64,000 bases of DNA, from NCBI GenBank assembly GCA_946811185.2, contig OX328109.1:33340129-33404128 (forward strand), read 5' to 3'. The notes under the pieces were generated by a model that saw only the letters and a list, made by a program, of their open reading frames with translations, did not search any database and was not told the DNA's origin. The translations under genes were made by a program, and so were the position numbers. Of the stretch, positions 21,990-33,219 are shown in pieces. The number at the start of each line of letters is the position of its first letter. Position 1 is the first letter of the stretch. The stretch comes from Hippopus hippopus. Its lineage: Eukaryota; Mollusca; Bivalvia; Cardiida; Cardiidae.

Positions 21990-23162
21990 CGTCCTTCCTT
22001 CCTTCCTTTCCTTTCCTTCCCTTTCCCTTCCCTTCCCTTCCCTTCCCTTCCCCTCCCCTTCCCTTCCCTTTCCTTCCCCTTCCCTTTCCCTTCCCTTTCC
22101 CTTCTCTTTCCCTTCCCTTCCCTTCCCTTCCCTTCCCTTCCCTTTCCCTTCCCTTCCCTTCCCTTCCCTTCCCTTCCCTTCCCTTCCCTTCCCTTCCCTT
22201 CCCTTCCCTTCCCTTCCCTTCCCCTTCCCTTCCCTTCCCCTTCCCTTCCCTTTCCCTTCTCTTTCCCTTCTCTTTCCCTTCCCTTCCCTTCCCTTCCCTT
22301 TCCCTTTCCCTTCCCTTCCCTTCCCTTCCCTTCCCTTCCCTTCCCTTCCCTTCCCTTCCCTTCCCTTCCTTACCTTTCCTTTCCTTTCCTTCCTTCCTTC
22401 CTTCCTTCCTTCCTTTCCTTTCATTTCCTTCATTCCTTTCCTTTCCTTTCCTTCTTTCCTTTCCTTCCTTCCTTTCCTTTCCTTCCCTTCCTTCCCTTTC
22501 CTTTCCTTACCTTTCCTTCCTTCCTTTCCTTACCTTTCCTTTCCTTTCCTTTCCTTTCTTGCTTTCCTTTCCTTTCCTTCCTTCCTTCCTTCCTTCCTCC
22601 CTTCCTTTCCTTTCCTTCCTTCCTTTCCTTTCCTTCCTTCCTTCCTTTCCTTTCCTTCCTTACTTACCTTTCCTTTCCTTTCCTTCCTTCCTTTCCTTTC
22701 CTTTCTTACTTTCCTTTCCTTCCTTACTTTCCTTTCCTTTCCTTCCTTACTTTCCTTTCCTTTCCTTCCTTCCTTACTTACCTTTCCTTTCCTTTCCTTC
22801 CTTACTTTCCTTTCCTTCCTTACTTTCCTTTCCTTTCCTTTCTTACTTTCCTTTCCTTCCTTACTTTCCTTTCCTTTCCTTCCTTACTTTCCTTTCCTTT
22901 CCTTCCTTCCTTACTTACCTTTCCTTTCCTTTCCTTCCTTACTTTCCTTTCCTTTCCTTTCTTACTTTCCTTTCCTTTCCTTCCTTACTTCCCTTTCCTT
23001 TCCTTTCCTTCCTTCCTTACTTACCTTTCCTTTCCTTTCCTTCTTTCCTTCCTTTCCTTTCCTTTCTTACTTTCCTTTCCTTTCCTTCCTTACTTTCCTT
23101 TCCTTTCCTTCCTTCCTTTTCCTTCCTTCCTTTCCTTTCCTTTCCTTCCTTCCGTCCTTTTT
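21990..23162 (+). repeat. 1.2-kb homopyrimidine satellite
   Basis: The plus strand is almost pure C and T. The first part (22018-22370) is mostly TTCCC pentamers. The second part is TTTCC/TTCC steps with sparse TTAC or TTTCTT interruptions that recur every 30-60 bp (for example CCTTACTTTCCTTTCC). The long open frames on both strands (402 codons plus, 163 codons minus) are artefacts of a tract without A on one strand. Such homopurine-homopyrimidine DNA can form triplexes. Confidence 0.95.
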
Positions 23163-23221
23163 AAAGTCGAATGCCGCAAATCTCTTTCCTAAGGTAACAA
23201 CTTAAACCTGTACGAAACAAT

Positions 23222-23435
23222 GCCTTGGTTTAACGGCCCTCAGGAAGAAAGCCTCTGAAGACATTGTGGGAAAAGGAGAAAATGCTGGTAACAAGCATTT
23301 TGTCCTTTTTTTCCCACACTGTTTTCTCTGGTTTCGAAAACAAATCTGACAATTTTAGCCATATTTGATAAGTCGTCTGCAAATGCTATTAATTTGTACA
23401 CGTCTGAAATTTTGACGTCTGGTAAAGAGTAATAC
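23222..23435 (+). mobile_element. Family A MITE, left end lost
   Basis: It has GAAGACATTGTGGGAAAAGG, a mismatched partner, TCGTCTGCAAATGCTATTAA and GTCTGGTAAAGAGTAA. It lies right after the pyrimidine tract. Confidence 0.75.
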
Positions 23436-23704
23436 AAAGGTTAACCGTGTTTTATTGGTCTGGAAACATGCGGATTTCTGGTGAAATAAACTAGTCTTTC
23501 CGAAGATTAATCACCCAATTCAAACATTAAAAAGTCTGGGAGAGCATATTGTATCTTAATATTCAACACAAATGGTTACTTAAGACGTAGAAGACGGTTG
23601 AATTTGCACAACGTTTCCAGTTTTGTAGTCGGGTGTCACTCTACACAGAAATTCTTAGGTTTCACTCAACACCTAAATGCTTCCGGGTCATAGTTGTCCA
23701 AAGT

Positions 23705-23935
23705 AGTCCCGTTTGTGCTGCCATAGGCGAAAACAGGGGTTTTGCGGACGGTATATATCAAGATTAGACTGCACAAAACGTGCAGTCTGATTTTGGATCT
23801 ATAACGTTACTGTCCGCTAGTTCAGTCAAACCTATAAGATAAAAGAACTGTCAGAGTTTCAACAGACTGTATTTTCAGCCGCCGGAAGAGGTGGTGTCGA
23901 TATATTTGGAGCTGAAAGAGTTAGAAATAGACACC
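23705..23935. mobile_element. Family B' MITE
   Basis: The left end has GCCATAGGCGAAAACAGGGG. The core pair is ATTAGACTGCACAAAACGTG...GCAGTCTGATTTTGGATCTA, and the right end is TTTGGAGCTGAAAGAGTTAG. B' shares the B core but has CTCTTTCAG-type ends. Confidence 0.7.
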
Positions 23936-23994
23936 AAGCGCTTCTGCTGTACTTCAAAGTTTACCATTAGCTGGAAATTTGTGTTTTTTGTTAA

Positions 23995-24836
23995 CTACTA
24001 GTATTTTTCTGATTGGCTAAACCGTTTGGTTTATATATAATGTTTTTTTGTGTTTTTCTCTAAATCATAAAATTCTTGATCATTATAATTAGAATAAAAT
24101 TAAGAATGATAGCTAAACACGGTCCATAATTTGAATTTTCAACTTCTGATTTTCTGAATTCTATTTCTTTTTGTGCATATGTTCAATGCTTAGCTCCAGA
24201 AAATGGTGTATGCATTTTCTACGTTTACCCATTATCCTTCATCTTTTTTAAAAAAAATTCTTTCTTTTATGAATCTAAAATTAACCTGAAAAGTAGATGC
24301 TTGAAAATATAGAGTTGAAAAAAAACAATGACAAAAAGAAAATCCTCATTGCCATTTTCAAAAGTTCTGTATGTCATTATGTTTTCATAAACCTAGAACG
24401 ATCGGATACTCCAAATGTATAGCTGCTGTATGAGGCAACGCGGTAACCCATTACCGCCTGAAACAAATTTTAACGGACTTCTTCTGAAAAGTCCATACAA
24501 AAGATATATAATCTGCGTGATTTGACGTTTTTCTTTTGTTACATATCAATTTATGAAACAAAAAGAGAAATTGGTCGTTACGAGCAATTTCTCCTGTTGC
24601 CACAATGTTATTTCACAAGCCATCCTACTGTTAAAGAAAAAAAAAAAGGAGAAAAATAAAGTCTCCGTATTCGACAGAGTTAGGGAATATTTTTCTGCGA
24701 AACTGGGATGAATTGCTTATTGGGCTATTCAGAGTAGAAAAGATAAGCCGTTGTGAGTATTTACGACTTACGCATATAAATGGGACACTTTCAATTACAG
24801 GGTCTGGTCAAAGGTTTCGTTTTCTCGCCATCCATT
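23995..24836. other. Non-coding; one E snippet, one A-like snippet
   Basis: TTTCTGATTGGCTAAACCGT (24007) is half an E palindrome. GAGAAATTGGTCGTTACGAG (24565) resembles a decayed A core. Nothing else recognised. Confidence 0.4.
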
Positions 24837-25040
24837 GTTAACTCTTTCAGCGCCAAATCGCTAAACTTCACGGCAAGTTTATACTCATGTCCATAAATAT
24901 CATCATCGTATAGGCATGGTTAAACTAGGGGATGGTACACATCAAAGATCAGGCTTCACGTTCTATGCTGTCTGATCTTGATTTAAACCGTTAGAATATA
25001 CTTCCTGTTTGCGCCCAATGGGCTGAAAGGGTTTAAGGCA
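24836..25040. mobile_element. Family B' MITE
   Basis: The ends are AACTCTTTCAGCGCCAAATC and GCGCCCAATGGGCTGAAAGG. The core is CATCAAAGATCAGGCTTCAC with GCTGTCTGATCTTGATTTAA. Confidence 0.75.
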
Positions 25041-25249
25041 TAAGCGAACGTCCCATATACGATATCTGTTTGTTTTGATGTCTAAGGTCCACGTTTCAAT
25101 TCACTGGAATGAATACAAAAAAAAAATAATACTTTCACAATTGGCGAAGCAAGGATCCGAGTAGGGAATTTTTGCGTTCATGACAGAACTATATCTCGAT
25201 TTTACACGAAAACGACCATTTTCCTTTTGTTTCTAACATGCTGAAATGC

Positions 25250-27345
25250 TGAATATCCTTCGACTCCAGTCTTTCTTCAATGGGAATGATGGTACTTATG
25301 CCACTCTGTCGCCTTCATGGTCGTGCAGGCAGATGTTGTTTTTGCCTTCAAAATTGTTGGGGGCAGTTGTAGATTTTACCTTCACTGTGATGCAGGCAGA
25401 TGTTGCGGTCATCTTCCAAGTCGTGCAGGCAGATTTTGGTCTCGTCTTCTCGGCCGTACAATTAGATGTTGCCTTTACCTTCCCAGTCGTGCAGGCACGT
25501 GTTGTTTTAACCTTCACAGTCGTTGGGGACAATGTGGCTTTTACCTTCACTGTGATTCAGGCAGATGCTGCGGTCACCTTCACGGTCATGCAGCAAGATT
25601 TTGGTCTCTTTTTATGGCTTTATAGTCAGGTATTGCCTTTACCTTCCCAGTCGTGCAATCAGGTGTTGCCGTCATCTTTACGGTCGTGCAAGCAGATGTT
25701 TCTACCGCCTTCACGATTGAGCAAGCAAATCCTACATTCATCTCTACATTCATGCAGGCAGATATTGCAGACTCTCTCATAGTTGTGTGGGCAGATGTAG
25801 CTGTCATATTCAGGTTCGTGTAGGCACACGTTTCTATTCCCTACATGGTCGTGCAGGCAGATGTAGCCGTGATGTTCACGTTGATTCAGGCAGATGTTGT
25901 CCCCTACACGGTCATACAGGCAGATGTTGCTGTCCGCTAAACGGTCATACAGGCAGATGTTGCTGTCCCCTACACGGTCATACAAGTAGTCGTTGCTGTC
26001 CCTTACACGGTTATACAAACAATCGTTGCTGTCCTTTAATGGTCATACAGGCAGATGTTGCTGTCCTCCACGCGGACATACAAGCAGTCATTGCTGTCCT
26101 CTACGCGGACATACAAGCAGTCATTGCTGTCCCCTACATGGTAATACAGGCAGATGTTGCAGTCTGCTACACGGTCATGCACGCAGATGTTGCTGTCCCT
26201 ACACGGTAGTGCAGGCAGATGTTGCTGTCCCCAACATGGTCATACAGGCAGATGTTGCTGTCTCCTTCAGGTTAGTGCGGGCAGATTTTGCTGTCTACAC
26301 GGTAGTACAGGCAGATTTTGCCATCCCCTACACGGTCATACAGGCAAATGTTGCTGTCCCCCACACGGAAGTGAAGGCAGAGGTTGCTGTACCCTACATG
26401 GTCATACAGGCAGATGTTGCTGTCTCCTACACGGTAGTGCAGGCAGATGTTGCTGTCTCCAACATGGTCATACAGGCAGATGTTGCAGTCTCCTTCAAGT
26501 TAGTGCGGGCAGATTTTGCTGTCTACACGGTAGTACAGGCAGATTTTGCCGTTCCCTACAAGGTCATACAGGCAAATGTTGCTGTCCCCCACACGGAAGT
26601 GCAGACAGATGTTGCTGTCCCCTACATGGTCATGCAGGCAGATGTTGCTGTCCCCTAGACGGTAGTGCAGGCAAATGTTGCTGCCTCCTTCACGGTAGTG
26701 CAGGCAAATGTTGCAGTCCCCTTCATTGTAATGCATGTAGATGTTGTCGGCTTTTTCAAGGTCATACAGGCACATGTTTCGGTCTTCTTCACAGTAAAGC
26801 AAACAAATGTTGCTGCCCCCTTCACTGTAATGCAGGTAAATGGTGCTGTCATATTCTCAGTCGTGTAGGCAAATATTGCTGTCCCCAACATAGTCGTGCA
26901 GGCAGATGTTGCTGTCCCCAACACAGTAGTTCAGGCAGATGTTGCGGTCCCAGACACAGTGGTTCAGGCAGATGTTGCTGTCCCCAACACAGTCGTTCAG
27001 GCAGATGTTGCTGTCCCCAACACAGTCGTGCAGGCAGATGTTTCTGTCCCCGACACAGTCGTGCAGGCAGATGTTGCAGTCTCCAACACAGTCGTGCAGG
27101 CAAATGCTGCTGTCCCCAACACAATCGTTCAGGCAGATTTTGTTTTCCCCCACACAGTCGTGCAGGCAGATGTTGCTGTCCCTTAACGGTCATGCAGCGG
27201 ATGTTGAATTTCTCTTTACGGTCACTTATGCAGATGTTGCTGTATCTCTAATGTTGTACAGACAGATATAGCCGTCACCTTCACACACGCAGGCAGATAC
27301 ATATTTGTGTCTCCTTTTCCGAACGTACAGGCAGATGTTGGCCAG
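25250..27345 (+). repeat. 33-bp minisatellite, about 2.1 kb
   Basis: The unit is about 33 bp around GTCGTGCAGGCAGATGTTGC followed by TGTCCCCAACACA. Units at the left end are strongly diverged, and those at 26870-27180 are nearly identical. Since 33 is a multiple of three, five of six frames stay open for 65-365 codons with 11-residue repeats: VVQADVAVPNT, AGRCCCPQHSR and CRQMLLSPTQS on plus, GDSNICLHDCV and GQQHLPARLCW on minus. A 228-bp higher-order unit is visible (TCTCCTTCAGGTTAGTGCGG at 26261 and its copy at 26489). I see no start context, signal peptide or splice evidence that singles out one frame as coding. Confidence 0.9.
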
Positions 27346-27364
27346 TCTCATCTGAGCAAAGCCT

Positions 27365-27545
27365 TGATCCTCGGTCGGTAACGAACAAGACTTTTTATCC
27401 AGGAGTTGTTACTCCGAATCCCAGTTCGGCCAAATCCTGTTTTGAGGATTGATGATAGTCATTGCGGTAACATTTATTCCTATCGTACCCCTGGCCATTG
27501 TCTCGACAGTTTTTAAATGGGAAAGAAACAAGTGGCTTTAAAAGT
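27365..27545 (+). mobile_element. SINE G2 fragment
   Basis: CCTCGGTCGGTAACGAACAA (A box remnant), CCGAATCCCAGTTCGGCC, GAGGATTGATGATAGTCATT, CATTGTCTCGACAGTTTTTA and AACAAGTGGCTTT. The 3' part is replaced by a family A fragment. Confidence 0.65.
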
Positions 27546-27554
27546 ATTAGTTTT

Positions 27555-27905
27555 GAGAAGATTAGTTTCTCCTTTTCCCACAATGTTTTCAAAGGCTTTC
27601 TTTCTCAGGGTCGTTAAAAGTCGGGATTGTGTGGCAAAGAGTTAAAACGCCAAACAAATAGGAAATTCTGAGAACAGAACACCCGGGACCAAAGTACGCT
27701 CTACCAGACCACAAAATTTTATAGACCTTCAAATTTAAATGATTTGCAGACGACAACTTATAAACACTGCTCGACCGAATTTTTCTAAGAAAGAAAACAT
27801 TGTGAGACAAGAAGAAAATGCTGGTTACCAGCATTTTATTCTTTTCCCACAATGTTTTCAAAAGCCTACCTTTTCAGGGTTGTAAAATTCGGGATGAAGG
27901 GTTAA
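27555..27905 (-). mobile_element. Two family A pieces, minus orientation
   Basis: A right-half piece (CTCCTTTTCCCACAATGTTT, GGATTGTGTGGCAAAGAGTT) at 27565-27650 is followed by a nearly full copy at about 27695-27905. The second has AACATTGTGAGACAAGAAGA, its partner, and GGATGAAGGGTTAA at the end. Confidence 0.7.
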
Positions 27906-28064
27906 TTGCCACCAAATTGAATACTTGATGTCTGACAGGGTTTAACAGTCCTGAGCATCCTGGTAAAATATGATATTCATCCCCAAATTTACATCCTTTG
28001 AGACAAATAAATTATATTAGACGATATCATTATCTTTACCTTATCTTTTATTAAAAACCCTTTT

Positions 28065-28235
28065 CCATTTATGATCCCATGCTTTAACAGCCTTCAAGAA
28101 TAAGGCTTTTAGAAACATTGAGGGAAAAAGGAGAAAAAATGTTGATATGCTGTATATTTTCCGTTTCTTAGAACCTTTTTCAAACTTTTTAAAGACAAAT
28201 CCCATCCTTTTTGCCACATTAACCCTTAGCCTTCT
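28065..28235 (+). mobile_element. Family A MITE, diverged
   Basis: CCCATGCTTTAACAGCCTTC, AACATTGAGGGAAAAAGGAG and ATCCTTTTTGCCACATTAAC. The right end gives way to a short B head (TTAACCCTTAGCCTTCTAAG, 28221). Confidence 0.6.
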
Positions 28236-28496
28236 AAGCGCGACTTAGTGACCTTTTGCGCACCATATTCTCCTACCATATCCAGTTACAGTTTGAGTTG
28301 TCGCCGTGGGGTATAGATTAACTGTAGCCACTCTTGTATATTGGTATCATAAATCGGCCCGCAAACAGGCCCGCAGAATAAACATATCCACATTTTCTAC
28401 CAATCACAGATTACTATTTATTCATTCGAGACAAATACCAAGAAGTAGGTCAAAAGCCAGCTTCTACAGCTACGTCGAAAACAAACGATAAACAGA

Positions 28497-28709
28497 TTAA
28501 CCCTCGTCCTGCCATATAACTGAAATGAAATTTGCAATCCGAGAATAAAAAACCCAAATATTGCTATTTCAAAGTTATGTTTTGGGGAATAATATCTCCT
28601 TATCGGACAGTGTAGATCCAAGATCAGACTGCACGTTCTGTGCAGTCTGATCTTGATCTACACAGGCCGCAAAGGGTCAGTGGGTCGCGCTTAGCAGCCT
28701 ATAGGTTAA
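28497..28709 (-). mobile_element. Family B TTAA MITE, minus orientation
   Basis: It starts TTAACCCTCGTCCTGCCATA and ends TTAGCAGCCTATAGGTTAA. The core TCCAAGATCAGACTGCACGT and partner are intact. Confidence 0.85.
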
Positions 28710-29268
28710 AAGTATTAGATCGTCTCCCACATTTATATTCTATGATGTCTGAGTTCAGGCAGATAAAACTATATTTGATAAGCACTGATAATTACATGTA
28801 CTCAGCTGTAATCTATATAAGAACGATCTTCTTTCGTCTTATTGGTCCCCGGAGTAACATTGATATCGTTTTATAAGCCCTGCTTTCTATGTTTCACATA
28901 CTAAATATATATAAGCCGTGATACAGAACTTGTTTCGCTATGGGTCGCAGAATTTACGAAATGAGTTACTTAATTTGCGCAGGATAGCTTTGAACTCGGT
29001 ATGATCCACAACATGGGAAGTCAGCATGATATATTGAATTTATTTCTTCGGTAGAAATTATCGTTATATGATTACACGTGCAACCTGCTGACGACTGCTT
29101 TCGTCACGCAGATCAATTATGAAATAATTGTGAAAAAAGAGAAATTGCTTTTGAGGAGCATTTTTTTCCTTTTTGCCTCATGTTTTCACGTGTTTTATTG
29201 AATAAAATGTTAGTAATAAGTATTGATTTTACAAACTGTTGACTGTAAACTCTTCCCCACAATGACTG
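28710..29268. other. Non-coding; A-like snippet
   Basis: AAAAAAGAGAAATTGCTTTT and TTTTTTTCCTTTTTGCCTCA (29133-29180) look like a decayed A core. No gene seen. Confidence 0.4.
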
Positions 29269-29269
29269 T

Positions 29270-29484
29270 TTAACCTTTAGGCTGCTAGGCGCTACTAACG
29301 GCGCTTTTGCGGCTAGTGTAGATCAAGATCAGACTACACACACGTGCAGTCTGATCTTTGATCTACACTGTCCGATAAGTATATAAGTTTCCACCAGAAA
29401 TAACCTTAAAACTGTAATATTTAGTTTTTTTTTTACAATTGGCTGGAAAAATTCATTTACCTTATTTAGCGGGTTAAGGGTTAA
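29270..29484 (+). mobile_element. Family B TTAA MITE
   Basis: It runs from TTAACCTTTAGGCTGCTAGG to GCGGGTTAAGGGTTAA, with the core GATCAAGATCAGACTACACA and partner. Full length, 215 bp. Confidence 0.85.
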
Positions 29485-29510
29485 ATATCATAAGCAAATG
29501 ATATACATAT

Positions 29511-29757
29511 GAGCCATGCTCTGTGAAAAGAGGGCTTAATGCATCTGCGAAAAGTACCGACCCAGGTCAGCCTGCGCAGTCCGCGCAGGCTGACCTGGGC
29601 CGAATTTTTTCGCTATTGCTCAATTTTCTGTATGTTCAAAGGCCAGTCTACTTATGATTAAGTCGGGTTGTTAAAGAATGTGGCTATTATCGATCCATAA
29701 CTAGGTGATGGCTTGCTTGGTATAATTAAGCCCCCTTTTGCCAGAGCGTGGCTCATA
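29511..29757 (+). mobile_element. Family C MITE
   Basis: It starts GAGCCATGCTCTGTGAAAAG and ends GCCAGAGCGTGGCTCAT, with ATAT on both outer sides. The core hairpin CAGCCTGCGCAGTCCGCGCA... is perfect. Confidence 0.85.
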
Positions 29758-30129
29758 TAAATTTAGTACAGAGAAAAAGACGTGTAGACAGACAGATTGA
29801 CTGACGGAGATGTATTTTTTTGTCTTCTTACTGTCTCTTTGGTAACGTTAACGTTATTACATACTTGCAGCAGACAAACAGACAAATCTTTGTGAAATGG
29901 GGATAACAATCACGAATTAAGGTTTAAGACATGCCCACTAGAAATTTGCCCTTTTGCCACAACGTTTGTAACCTGCTACAACGCAAGGGTATGGTGTGCT
30001 GGAAGCAAATTTATAATATCGTTACAGTGTACTTTATATGACTTTGTAGAAAGAATGATAAATTATGTAAGGGGTGAAATCTGGGGTTTGTATGTTTTTA
30101 TCAATTTATTAATTGCTCAATGACTTTGC

Positions 30130-30375
30130 TAAGAATGTGAGAGAGAGAGAGAGAGAGAGAGGTCTGCGACTGATTTTATGTATCATAAGCATATTTCGAT
30201 GTTCGCTCTGTTTTTCTTTACAGCTCATGGATTTTTGTGTCAGAGAGAGAGAGACAGATATTACTTGAAGTAAAAGAGCTGAGCAACTGATGTTATGTAA
30301 CATAGACATACTTCGGTATTTGCTCTGTTTTTCTTAACCGCTCATTGGTTTTTGCCTCAGAGAGACAGAGAGAGA
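30130..30375 (+). repeat. GA tracts with a 100-bp duplication
   Basis: A GA run at 30137-30162 is followed by AACATAGACATACTTCGGTA/CATAAGCATATTTCGATG, GCTCTGTTTTTCTT and CAGAGAGAGAGA. The same order appears twice (30160-30255 and 30275-30375), so GA tract plus about 100 bp is tandemly duplicated and diverged. Confidence 0.7.
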
Positions 30376-30559
30376 AGTACAGCTGTATTGTATTTGTTTT
30401 GAAACAAGGGAAAAATACTTAAGAGTTATCTAAATTTCCTAAATTTCTTTTGATAAGACCAACCCCGGGGCTCAACAAAATATTCTAAAAAATTGAAAAG
30501 TCGAACACTGAAAGTGTTCAACATGGCCAAATTAATTCTGTTGTTGGGGTGATTAGTCA

Positions 30560-30640
30560 CAAAATACGGGACAGTATATAACCCAAGTTCTGACTACATT
30601 TGTGCAGTCTGATCTTGATCTACACTGTCTACAATAGCAA
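30560..30640 (+). mobile_element. B-type core fragment
   Basis: GGGACAGTATATAACCCAAG and GTGCAGTCTGATCTTGATCT, then TACACTGTCTACAATAGC. It abuts the A copy at 30642. Confidence 0.55.
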
Positions 30641-30641
30641 T

Positions 30642-30872
30642 TTAACCCTTTGCCACACAATCCAGACTTTTAACGATCCCGAGGAAGAAGGCGATTGAAA
30701 ACATTGTGGGAAAAGGAGAAAATGCTGGTAACCAGCATTTTCTCCCTTTCCCGCAATGTTTTTTACCCTATCAAGGACGAATTTCTTAATTTGGGCCACC
30801 TTTAGTGTGTCGTCTGCACATGCTTTTAATGTGGACAAGTCTAAAATTTTGTTGTTTGGTAAAGAGTTTTAA
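30642..30872 (+). mobile_element. Family A TTAA MITE
   Basis: It starts TTAACCCTTTGCCACACAAT and ends TTTGGTAAAGAGTTTTAA. The core ACATTGTGGGAAAAGGAGAA and its partner differ at one base. Confidence 0.85.
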
Positions 30873-31014
30873 GTAGTGAAGTGAACTGTAAGGGTTATAG
30901 AACATTGTATCATAATTACCCGCGAACTGTCGGTCTAGTCCTACTGTTCATAATACCCTAATGTTGGAAAAATGAACGATTTCCTCGCAACTAATGTGAT
31001 AAGTTTTCACATCA

Positions 31015-31210
31015 ACTCTTTATCAGACAGTACCATGTTCTAACGACCTTCAAATATCAGACTTTTGACATTGTTGTGGGAAAAGAAATGAATGCTATTA
31101 ACCAAAAGTTTATCCATTTCTCACGATGATTTCTCCTCTGTCAAAGAGAACATTTATTGTCAATATCAACAAGTCTAAACTTTTTTTATTTATTAAACAG
31201 TTAAATATAG
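31015..31210 (+). mobile_element. Family A MITE, diverged
   Basis: CAACTCTTTATCAGACAGTA, TTGTTGTGGGAAAAGAAATG and AGTTTATCCATTTCTCACGA. The right body is shortened. Confidence 0.6.
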
Positions 31211-31385
31211 GAACAAAACAATCTCTTTAACTGTGAATAGATTAAGATTTCTCCCAACAGGTATTCCCACTGAGTCAGAAATCGGAATCAAACAAAATAT
31301 CGCAATGGGGTTTAAACCTATTACCGAGGCTAAATTCAGATTTAATGAACACTAGTGCTTAGAAATATAAAGAACAAAAAATTAA

Positions 31386-31655
31386 ATTGTTGGTTGTATT
31401 GGGGTTTAACGCCACTTTAACAGCTGAGGTCATATCATGGCGGTCGGTGACGCACATGTGTTTCCTGGCTTTCTCACACCAGTACTAACACAACTTTCTT
31501 TCCAAAGCCACCGACTACTTTTCTCACATGCTTCAGCAGAGGTGAGAGGCGAAAATACGCCGGAAAGAAAGTTCGCCTCAACCGGGTATCGAACTCACAA
31601 CCACCAGGTCATGAGTCCGACACGCTCACCACTGAGCCTGCCGGGCGGGCTCAAA
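31386..31655 (-). mobile_element. SINE G1, minus strand, near full length
   Basis: On the minus strand the head reads GGCTCAGTGGTGAGCGTGTC (A box), then GTGAGTTCGATACCCGG (B box). The body follows: CGAACTTTCTTTCCGGCG, TTTTCGCCTCTCACCTCTGC, TGTGTTAGTACTGGTGTGAG and the tail GTTAAAGTGGCGTTAAACC. It is the reference copy for group G1. Confidence 0.85.
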
Positions 31656-31735
31656 AAATTAAAGTAAAGGAAATATAGTAAAAGGTCCGTTTAACTCTTT
31701 ACGTTTTGAAGGCATTTGCTAACGAAAAATAAAAT

Positions 31736-32266
31736 GAGCCATGTTCTGACAAAAGGGGGCTTAATGCACCTCCGTGATGCATGATACCAGTCAAGCCATG
31801 ACACAATTATAGATGCATAGTAGCTACTTTTTTTAACAATAGACTTAATCTTGAGGTAGACTTGTCCAAGGACATACAGAAAATTGACAAATAGCGAAAA
31901 GTTTCGGCCCAGGTTAGCCTGCACGGACTGCGCAGGCTGACCTGGGTCGATACTTTTCGCAGATGCATTAAGCCCCCTTTTCTCAGAGCATGGCTCAAAT
32001 ATATGAGCCATGCTCCTACTCAAGGAGGTTTATTGCATCTCAGTGATGCATTATATCGAGCAAGCCAACATGTAATTATGGATCCATAAAATTCGTTTTG
32101 TCTACCTGCTGACTGCATCATAAAGTAGAATGGTCCTTGGACATGCAGAGAATTGACCTATGGCAAAAGGTTTTCTACCCATGTCAGCCTGCGTGAAGTG
32201 CGCAGCCTGACATGGTCAATACTTTTTGTAGATGCGTAAACCCCATTTTCACGGAGCATGGCTCAT
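31736..32266 (+). mobile_element. Two family C MITEs side by side
   Basis: Copy 1 is 31736-31996 (GAGCCATGTTCTGACAAAAG to GAGCATGGCTC). Copy 2 is 32005-32266 (GAGCCATGCTCCTACTCAAG to GCATGGCTCAT). Only AAATATAT separates them. Both carry TAATTATGGATCC-type centres and GCAGGCTGACCTGGGTCG or GCGCAGCCTGACATGG cores. Confidence 0.85.
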
Positions 32267-32274
32267 ATCCAATT

Positions 32275-32450
32275 GATAAACAAATGAAATTCGTGTCATA
32301 TTATAGGATATGTCTCTGTAAGAAACATTGTCGGACAAAGCAGGAAGTGCTGGTTACCAGTACTTTCTCCTTTTCTCACAATGTTTTCAGAAGCCTTTTT
32401 TCTTTAGGGTTGTAAAAATACAGAATTAGGTGGTAAAGGGTAAGCGGCTA
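32275..32450 (-). mobile_element. Family A MITE, left-truncated, minus orientation
   Basis: AACATTGTCGGACAAAGCAG and TACTTTCTCCTTTTCTCACA form the core. AGGTGGTAAAGGGTAAGC closes it. Confidence 0.65.
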
Positions 32451-32575
32451 GCTCTGATAAGCAAGCACCCTGTATTATGCAAACAATAGATTTACTTTCA
32501 ACAGAAAGCAATTAAGTTGAATTGTACCTGTACAGGACAAGCACCTCTCTTAAACAACCACATTTTGAGAATTCC

Positions 32576-32803
32576 TTAATCCTGTGCCAAATGACAAAAT
32601 TTTGGACAGGGCAAATTGAAAAAAATTGCAGACGTCAAATGAAATAAAGCTCAAATGATGATTTATGGCTTTGATAGGGGAGCAGACATTGTGGGTAAAG
32701 GAGAAAATGCTGGTGACCAGCATTTTCTCCTTTTCCCGCAATGTTTTTAAAAGCCTTCCATTTTAAGGTCATTAAAATTCGGGATTGTGTGGTAAAGGGT
32801 TAA
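32576..32803 (-). mobile_element. Family A TTAA MITE, minus orientation
   Basis: It starts TTAATCCTGTGCCAAATGAC and ends GTGTGGTAAAGGGTTAA, with the core CATTGTGGGTAAAGGAGAAA. Full length, 228 bp. Confidence 0.85.
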
Positions 32804-32999
32804 CGGCATGCTTAATACAGGTCGCGTGCACTTTTTCTTGAATTCGTAGAGAACATTGTGGGACAAAGAGTATTTCGTCCACGCAGTAATCTTCATATGG
32901 GATGTTCCTGGCCAGTAGCGAGGGTGTTTGTTTATCGTTATTAATCATATTTTATGCCAAATAAACTTTGTTACGTTATGTTCATATGTTATGTTAATC

Positions 33000-33170
33000 A
33001 AAGTTTCGGTAGAATCAGAATTTGTCTATGAAAGGGTACAAAAAATTATAACTTTTGTGGAAAAAGGAGAAACTGTTATTTATTGGCATTTTCTCCTTTG
33101 TACACAATGTATTTGAAAGCCCCTTTCCACAGAGTCGCTAAAACAATGGATTGTTTATGAAAGGGTAACA
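33000..33170 (-). mobile_element. Family A MITE, left-truncated
   Basis: TTTTGTGGAAAAAGGAGAAA and GCATTTTCTCCTTTGTACAC form the core. GATTGTTTATGAAAGGGTAA closes the right end. Confidence 0.6.
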
Positions 33171-33219
33171 CAAAATCAGAGTGTTTTTTGAAGCTGTCCA
33201 AACTGTCACTGATTCGTTT

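Noticed and set aside
21956..23164. 402-codon plus-strand frame and 163-codon minus-strand frame
   Set aside because: They lie entirely in the pyrimidine tract; the composition removes stop codons. The translated product is only Pro, Phe, Ser and Leu or Lys, Gly, Glu and Arg.
26154..27251. 365-codon Cys-rich frame as a metallothionein-like gene
   Set aside because: The Cys pattern is a by-product of the 33-bp satellite; other frames are equally open and no promoter or start context favours this one. Kept as a finding, not as a gene.
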